Shown here in pieces: positions 57,462 to 64,000 of a DNA stretch of 64,000 nucleotides. Under the pieces are notes generated by a model. That model was not told the origin of the DNA, did no database searches, and saw only the letters and a list, made by a program, of their open reading frames with translations. Made by a program: the position numbers and the translations under genes. Source of the stretch: Chlorops oryzae (lineage: Eukaryota > Arthropoda > Insecta > Diptera > Chloropidae); the NCBI GenBank assembly GCA_020466095.1, contig CM035808.1:23636296-23700295 (forward strand), read 5' to 3'. Each line of letters starts with the position of its first letter. Within the stretch, counting starts at the first letter, position 1.

Positions 57462-58795
57462 GGTGAAGATCTCAAACTCACCTTGACTCACCTTTAGCTG
57501 TTGGCAGCCAGGGAAAGTGTGTAATCAGTTTTGAAAAGAAAATCGATTATATGTATTTGAATAATCAAAAGACTGTTAAAAGAAAATTGTTTCAAGTCAA
57601 TTCTACGAAAACTTGCACAGTTGTACGTAATATTTCATGTATTATCCAATCCAATTGAAGAAGAAACTCTCCCCTCGGGAATGGTAAATCACGCGTTAAC
57701 TTGTTATACAAATGAGTTGCATCCAACTTTTCGACAATTATATCATGCTACGAAAACAATGGGCGAAAAATAAAAATTATGAATTGAACAGCTTAAAAAA
57801 GAAGAACTTACATCATAGGGACATGAATGATTCAAGTTGGAATAATCGCGGAACAATTCGTAAAAATATTTGGTAAAAACATTCAAATTTCTCGATACAT
57901 ACATTTTGCATGCATCGATCGTTGTATTATAGAGAAATGGTTTGTAGCCATTCGCACGTTTGAATGCTATAACTCTGATCTGGAAAAAATTATATTTGAA
58001 CATGATTAAAGAAAAAATATAATAAAAATCAATAATATTTGAAACTGACAAAAGTTCTAGTTACTGGTACTTGCAACAACTTGGCTCTGAGGGATAAATA
58101 TCGATAGGTCCGATTATAGGATTTTAAAAAACAATATTCGTATTTAACGAAGTCCTTGTCCACCACAATACAATTAATGTTCGTGAAACGAAGCAATGCG
58201 TTGGTCTGCAAAGAAGACAGCCACATGAAGCCTTATTTAATACTTAAAACCCATTAAGTACGTAATTACATTTAGATGGATTCCAAGAACTGCCACAAGA
58301 GCGATAAGAAGAAGGCTCCTTGTGTTAAATTTCATGTTTATTCTTGTATATGCATGGGAATAATGCAATGAAACAGTCGAGTCTACTGAAATTTAAAACT
58401 AGACTTATGAACATTTTCCATTGATTGTGATAAACAAATTACAGTTTAAACGCTGCATACAAAATAATTGAATATTAAAAATTAATTTTTTTTTTTTTGA
58501 GATAATATGTATCATTGCGGAAGTAAATGAGTTTTTAATTTTACAATCGAAGCGAAATTAATTGATGCCGAAATTAATCAATGAAGCGGTTTGCGCTTGC
58601 TCATTAAGCGGTGCTTAGCCGTTTTTCCAATACACAGGCATAAATACCTATATACATATGTACATAAAATATTGCCTTCATTGAATTAAATTTCTTTACA
58701 TGCTTTTGCATGTTTGCTTTGCACAAAATCATATACGACATGAGTCATGGCAGGCCCTGCGTATGAGTAACATGCACTGACAGCAATACCTGCCG
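57462..58795 (-). repeat. Left arm of a 1.35-kb inverted duplication
   Basis: Reverse complement of 59581-60968 from the 3' flank of gene A (GCAGGTGAAGATCTCAAACT) to beyond its promoter side (GGCCCTGCGTATGAGTAACA). Similarity runs through introns and flanks. Confidence 0.9.
57592..58335 (-). CDS. DUF1091 secreted protein, gene A
   Basis: Four coding exons: 58335-58270, 58205-58050, 57979-57812, 57747-57592 (22, 52, 56, 52 codons), 181 residues. Signal peptide MKFNTRSLLLIALVAVLGIH, then NINCIVVDKDFVKYEYCFLK, SYNRTYRYLSLRAKLLQVPV, FKRANGYKPFLYNTTIDAC, NYSNLNHSCPYD and C-terminal LPFPRGEFLLQLDWI. The four family Cys are present. Intron 1 has donor GTAATT, weaker than GTAAGT in the twin gene B. 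By eye 21 of 181 residues differ from B, nine of them in exon 3. Divergent from B. No inactivating change. Confidence 0.92.
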
Positions 58796-59580
58796 TTTAT
58801 ATAAAGGGGGAAAGTCTGATTGGCCCCATTGACGATCGAACAATGGTCATGCATAAATGCTCAAAAGAAGCTTAGTACCAGAAAATGTCGGGAGTTCTAC
58901 CGCAAAAGGACGGATATTAATAAGTTCGAATATGCTATGTATAAAGAAGTCTCTCTGATAGCATACGATAGTTCCCCTTTCTGGACGAGTTATTAGTTAA
59001 TGCTAATGAAGACTCAAGGGGCCGGCAAAGAATGATAAGAAATTGCCAATTCTTTGAATACACTTTCGTAGTTTCAAGGACGAACAATTTTGTTCATCGC
59101 ACAAACCGGGGCAGGCCGGTCGAGCTGACCCCCCGAGTACAATAGTATCAAGCACTTGGCTAGGTTAGCTCGAGTTTGCGAAATATTCAACATTTTTCGC
59201 CAACATTTCGCTGTATAATTTTAAGTTATATTTTCTTATTTTTAAAGGCTTTGGCCGCTCTTTTGAAGTAAGTTAACTATACCAGACTGACGCATTAGTA
59301 TCATTTAACTCAATTTACTCAATCAAATGCATCTTCTATTGGTTTTTTTTTTTTGCAATTCTAAAAAACTTTTAACACTACCCTAAATGTATGCTATAAA
59401 TTTAATTAAAGCCAAAATAATCAAGTGTTAAAATATAAAAAATTGCCCCCTTATTCATAATCAAATTTTTATTTTCGAACATTGTTTAAATTCACTTTTT
59501 GTGTGAAAATTTTACATTTACATTTTACATGAATAAAAGGGTATATGTGCCTGATTGAATTTGATTTCTGTCGAATTTTT
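58796..59580. other. Spacer between the duplication arms
   Basis: About 785 bp not shared between arms, between the two head-to-head genes. Contains a slightly GC-rich patch at 59100-59160. No gene. Confidence 0.5.
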
Positions 59581-60968
59581 TAAGGCAGTGCTGACGGTGC
59601 ATGTTACTCCTACGCAGGGCCTGCCATGACTCATGTCGTCTATGAGTTTGTGCAAAGCAAACATGCAAAAGCATGTAAAGAAATTTAATTCAATGAAGGC
59701 AATATTTTATGTACATATGTATATAGGTATTTATGCCTGTGTATTGGAAAAAAGGCCAAACACCGTTTTATGTACATATGTATATAGGTGTATTGTATTG
59801 GAAAAACGGCTAAGCACCGCTTAATGAGCAAGCGCAAACCGCTTCATTGATTAATTTCGGCATCAATTAATTTCGCTTCGATTGTAAAATTAAAAACTCA
59901 TTTACTTCCGCAATGATACATATCTCAAAAAAAAAAAAAAAAAAATTAATTTTTAATATTCAATTATTTTGTATGCAGCGTTTAAACTGTAATTTGTTTA
60001 TCACAATCAATGGAAAATTTTCAAAAGTCTAGTTTTAAATTTCAGTAGACTCGACTGTTTTTATTGCATTATTCCCATGAGTATACAAGAATAAACATGA
60101 AATTTAACATAAAGAGCCTTCTTCTTATTGCTCTTGTGGCAGTTTTTGGACTCCATCTAAATGTAAGTACGTACTTAATGGGTTTTGAATATTAAATAAG
60201 GTTTCATGTGGCTGTCTTCTCTGCAGAGCAACGCATTGCTTCGTTTCACGAACATTAATTGTATTGTGGTGGACAAGGACTTCGTTAAATACGAATATTG
60301 TTTTTTAAAATCCTATAATCGGACCTACCGATATTTATCCCTCAGAGCCAAGTTGTTGCAAGTACCAGTAACCAGTTCTTCTGTCAGTTTCAATTATTAT
60401 TGTTTTTTATTATTTTGTTTTTTAATTGAAATATAATTTTTTCCAGGTCAGAGTTATAACATTCAAACGTGCGAATGGCTACAAACCATTTCTCTACAAT
60501 ATAACGATCGATGCATGCAAAATGTATGTATCGAGAAATTCCAATGTTTTTACCAAATTTGTTTACGGTTTCTTTCGGAATTATTCCAACTTGAATCATT
60601 CATGTCCCTACGATGTAAGTTTTTATATTTTAAGATTTTCAATTCATAGTTTTTATTTGTCACCCATTGTTTTCGTAGCATGATATAATTGTCGAAAAGT
60701 TGGATGCAACTCATTTCTATAACAAGTTAACGCATGATTTGCCATTCCCGAGGGGACAGTTTCTTCTTCAATTGGATTGGATAATACATGAAATTTTACG
60801 TACAACTGTGCAAATTTTCGTTGAATTGACTTGAAACAATTTTCTTTTAACAGTCTTTTGATTATTCAAATACATATAATCGATTTGCTTTTCAAAACTG
60901 ATTACACACTTTCCCTGGCTGCCAACAGCTAAAGGTGAGTCAAGGTGAGTTTGAGATCTTCACCTGCA
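59581..60968 (+). repeat. Right arm of the inverted duplication
   Basis: Mirror of 57462-58795. It differs by a local tandem duplication of about 55 bases (two TTTTATGTACATATGTATAT copies at 59706 and 59766). Confidence 0.9.
60097..60834 (+). CDS. DUF1091 secreted protein, gene B
   Basis: Four coding exons: 60097-60162, 60227-60382, 60447-60614, 60679-60834 (22, 52, 56, 52 codons), 181 residues. Signal peptide MKFNIKSLLLIALVAVFGLH; mature part from about residue 23. Carries the same motifs and Cys as gene A (NINCIVVDKDF, EYCFLKSYNRTYRYL, NITIDACKMY, NYSNLNHSCPYD, C-terminal VQIFVELT). Intron 2 uses a GTCAGT donor in both A and B. Gene B is the head-to-head twin of gene A; their start codons are about 1.76 kb apart. 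Confidence 0.92.
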
Positions 60969-61626
60969 AGGAGCAAAGTGGGATTTCGAGTGAAAATCCT
61001 TATTTTCCGACCATCAAAATTCTAAAATGTAATGATGAAGTGTTCGGTTCGGCCGTATGCCCCATTATGGGAAATGGAAGATAAAAATAAGAAGAAGACT
61101 GATTAAGTTATGTTTGGAAATGTTTAAAAAGAAAAATTAATAATTGGTTTGACTAGATATGTACAAAAAACGTGTTATACGAGTGTCGACACAGAGTGTG
61201 TCGGGTATAAAAAATAATCGTCGTCTCTTTTATTCACATTTCTTATTCCTTCTTTCAAATACGACAGGACTTTCTGTACATGAATTTGGAACTGATTCCT
61301 GCTTTTTTTTTCGAGTTGATATTCAGCGAAATTTTCACATGCTGTGTTTTGATGTCTGTTTAGGATTTTTTCTTGGGGATTGCTGAAATTCAGTTTAATT
61401 AAATCAGGGTCTCTGACTCACGATAATGGCATCCATTTGTTTTCCCAAAGGATCGTTTCTGAGATAGAGGCAAAAAACAAGTTTTTGTTGGATATTATTT
61501 TTTTTTTTTCTTGCCTAATAACTCAAGAAATATTGATTCAAATAAAACCGCGAAATATACATAATTGAAAAGCAAAAGGTAAACTCTTTAAAATAATATA
61601 TCATTTGTTTTAATCGATTCCTTAGT
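60969..61626. other. Intergenic with DR-A terminal fragment
   Basis: The words CGACACAGAGTGTGTCGGGT followed by ATAAAAAATAAT at about 61187-61215 are the 3' end of DR-A; the rest is unclassified. Confidence 0.5.
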
Positions 61627-61935
61627 TTTTTAACTATAGACAACTAAAGTGCCAAAAAATTGAATTTTTAAAGATTTTTTCTCATTCGACAAAATTCAAG
61701 TTTAATTTGTTACTACTAAATTTTTAACAATTTTTTTTTTTATTTTCAAATTAAAAACTGATATTTTAAGTAAATAAAAAATGTTATTTTATCAAAATCG
61801 GTTGAGAAACAGTGGAGCTTGGGTGTACTGTGCTAATCAACTCGAATTCAAAAACTCTTCATTTGCTCACATATCATGTTCTGATTTGTCCCCATTTATA
61901 CGATCAACTTCAGCAGTATATAAGTAGGATTCTAA
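61627..61935 (+). repeat. Left arm of inverted repeat around DUF1091 gene C
   Basis: About 310 bp whose reverse complement is at 63517-63832; for example AATCGGTTGAGAAACAGTGG and ACAAATCAGAACATG on opposite strands. Non-coding. Confidence 0.85.
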
Positions 61936-62498
61936 TTTTCTTTTTTTTTATATTTTTGCTTTCAAATTTCTACAAATGATCGAATTCATTAACACGAATT
62001 ACTTAACTTTTCCCCTTTTCATACATCGTATCATGTGCATGTATATTTCTGTAGATTGGTCATTTATAGCAAAGAGAGTAATTGCTATAATTTTATATTG
62101 CCCAGAATCAGTGATAAAAAATAAAAAAAAATGATAGGACGTAAATCTCAAAACGTTTTATTTTCTTTAATATTTTTGCAAAAAAAAAAATAATAATAAT
62201 AATCAGGCACTTCATAAGCTTCCTCTTGATTGTAATTTTAAATTTATTCTACTTAGCTAACTTATCAAAAAATATTATCAATTGGACAAGCCAGGAAACA
62301 TATTAAATAAGCTTGTGTCAATGACAGTAAAAGAAAAAGGGCGACTGCCAAAAATAATTAATAAAAGAAAAAAAACCAAAAAAAAAGTTCTTATCTCATA
62401 ACGAACAATGAATCTGTCGAATGCCCGCATTGCGTTTGGTTTTCCAGTACCGATTAAGCCTAGGATGTTAGCCATAGTTATGTGCGGAGTGGGAGATC
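61936..62498. other. Intergenic
   Basis: AT-rich; a TAA/AAT-rich stretch near 62180-62200. No gene supported. Confidence 0.4.
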
Positions 62499-63255
62499 TC
62501 AGGCCAGCTCTGCATAAATATTCACCGTTGCACGGTTGATTCCATTAATCAGGAATTCATTTCGCATGCAGTATTGACCACGCGGCACAGGTAAAACAGT
62601 TGTCAATCTATGATCCAAGTAGGATGTGTCCAACTTCTCCAAAATTATGTCGTGCTATTGAAAGTTCCGAATGCATTCACATCTCATCGAAAAGCGTTTT
62701 TAGAAACTTACATTGTAGGGACACGTATGATTTAGATTCGAATAATTGCCAAATAACGAAAACATATATGCAGCAACTGGATTGGAGTTTTTGAATTTTT
62801 GGAATCTGCATGCGTCCAAAGTAATGTTGTAAAGGAACGGCCTATAGCCGTTGGCACGTTTAAACAATGCTGTTTTAACCTAAGGGCAATAAAGTATTTA
62901 AAAATTATGTATGTATACAAATTGAAGTCCCTCGGATATACAGACTATGCAATTCGTGACAGGTATTTGCAATAACTTGGCTCTGATCGATAAATATCGG
63001 TAGGTGCGATTGTAGGATTTTAAAAAGCAATATTCGAATTTCGTAAAATCCTTGTCCATCTCTTGGCAATTAATGTTCGTAAATCGAAATGTCCCATTCG
63101 CCTTCAAAATATTGAAAATATAAAAAAATATCGAAGAGAAGAAATAAATTTTATATGGAAATAAAGCGAAGCAATGAACTTACATAAAATATACAGCCAA
63201 ATAATGTTAAAAGGACCGCCGAATGAAAGAATTTTCTTACGATATTCGCTTTCAT
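62499..63255 (-). CDS. DUF1091 secreted protein, gene C
   Basis: Four coding exons on the minus strand: 63255-63184, 63101-62946, 62879-62712, 62654-62499 (24, 52, 56, 52 codons), 183 residues. Signal peptide MKANIVRKFFHSAVLLTLFG, then NINCQEMDKDF, EYCFLKSYNRTYRYLSI, FKRANGYRPFLYNITLDAC, NYSNLNHTCPYN and C-terminal VPRGQYCMRNEFL...IYAELA. Intron 2 uses a weak GTCTGT donor; the phase and position match the other three genes. It carries an extra Cys in exon 4 (QYCMRN), shared with gene D (TYCFHT) but absent from A and B. Intact. Confidence 0.9.
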
Positions 63256-63516
63256 ATTGATTTTTTTGGTAATTTTTCATTCACCGCAATCCAGTTTGAA
63301 TAATCGAAAATTGAAACTGTGATTCTTTCAACCATTTCAATCCGCAATGCATAGAAATATCGGGACTGAATATCTTTCAACTGCTGTTAATATCTTTTTA
63401 ATTGAAAAATTAAATTGCAATCAATTATTACGGGTATTCACAAGAAATGTGCAATTTCGTCGTGTGATTCTAGTAAAACTATAAAAATACAATTGAGTCG
63501 CGAAGTAGAAAAAATA
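63256..63516. promoter_or_regulatory. Upstream flank of DUF1091 gene C
   Basis: AT-rich; no distinctive motif. Confidence 0.3.
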
Positions 63517-63832
63517 TATAATCCTACTATATACACTGCTGAAGTTGATCGTATAAATGGGGACAAATCAGAACATGATATGTGAGCAAATGAAGCGTTT
63601 TTGAATTCGAGTTGATTAGCACAGTACACCCAAGCTCCACTGTTTCTCAACCGATTTTGATGAAATAACATTTTTTATTTACTTCAAATATCAGTTTTTA
63701 ATTTAAAAAAAAAAAAAAAGAAAAAAATGTTAAAAATTTAGTAGTAAAAAATTAAACTTGAATTTTGTCGAATGAGAAAAAATCTTTAAAAATTAAATTT
63801 TTTGGCACTTTAGTTGTCTATAGTTAAAAAAA
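63517..63832 (-). repeat. Right arm of inverted repeat around DUF1091 gene C
   Basis: Reverse complement of 61627-61935; both outer ends stop at the same AACTATAGACAACTAAAGTG sequence. Confidence 0.85.
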
Positions 63833-64000
63833 CCAGGGACCATAACTGTTATAATTATATTATATTTTAAAAATTACAATTTAAGTATTATTTTAAGAGT
63901 TTTATTATTTTAATCAGAAAATAAGAATTAATTTTCGAGTTATATTTTTTACTCAGAAGAAAAAACTTATTTTTAGATTTTTAATTTTTACTCAGTAAAT

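Overview
The window is nuclear DNA of a higher fly (Brachycera). The evidence is intron-rich fly-type genes with many 54-70 bp introns, clear GT-AG splice sites, fly-like orthologues (CDKAL1, LANCL, GHITM/MICS1, an SLC22 transporter, RPB5, fizzy-related), a cluster of DUF1091 genes (a family expanded in Diptera) and a very AT-rich, transposon-loaded intergenic background. A 21.5 kb intron in fizzy-related points to a large-genome fly rather than a compact drosophilid. I cannot name the genus from sequence alone.

Layout. 1-915: 3' end of CDKAL1 (+). 1.7-3.0 kb: LANCL (-), single coding exon. 4.1-5.6 kb: GHITM/MICS1 (-), five coding exons. 5.9-8.1 kb: transposon island with three nested levels (foldback repeat, hAT, small hAT-like MITE). 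8.7-11.3 kb: SLC22 transporter (+), seven coding exons. 12.3-13.5 kb: terminal-inverted-repeat elements. 13.9-14.5 kb: RPB5 (+), intronless. 15-23 kb: possible fizzy-related 5' leader region, a 1.2 kb CT microsatellite and a tRNA-derived SINE. 23.8-52.0 kb: fizzy-related (+), six coding exons, 478 aa, with introns holding several LINE fragments, hAT, piggyBac-like, Harbinger-like and TA-target MITEs and a (GA)n tract. 54-63.3 kb: four intact DUF1091 secreted-protein genes, two of them in a 1.35 kb inverted duplication.

The genes do not form one pathway. CDKAL1 modifies tRNA, RPB5 is a shared RNA polymerase subunit, GHITM is an inner mitochondrial membrane protein, the SLC22 protein is a plasma-membrane carrier and fizzy-related is the Cdh1-type APC/C activator. 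These look like ordinary conserved neighbours. The unusual content is in the repeats: exact target-site duplications that date insertions inside insertions; a SINE whose 3' end matches a LINE tail in the same window; a TA-flanked MITE carrying two tRNA-like segments; twin TTAA-flanked elements; complementary (CT)n and (GA)n tracts bracketing the first two fizzy-related coding exons; and the head-to-head DUF1091 inverted duplication. All splice junctions and target-site duplications were read by eye; no alignment or database search was run.
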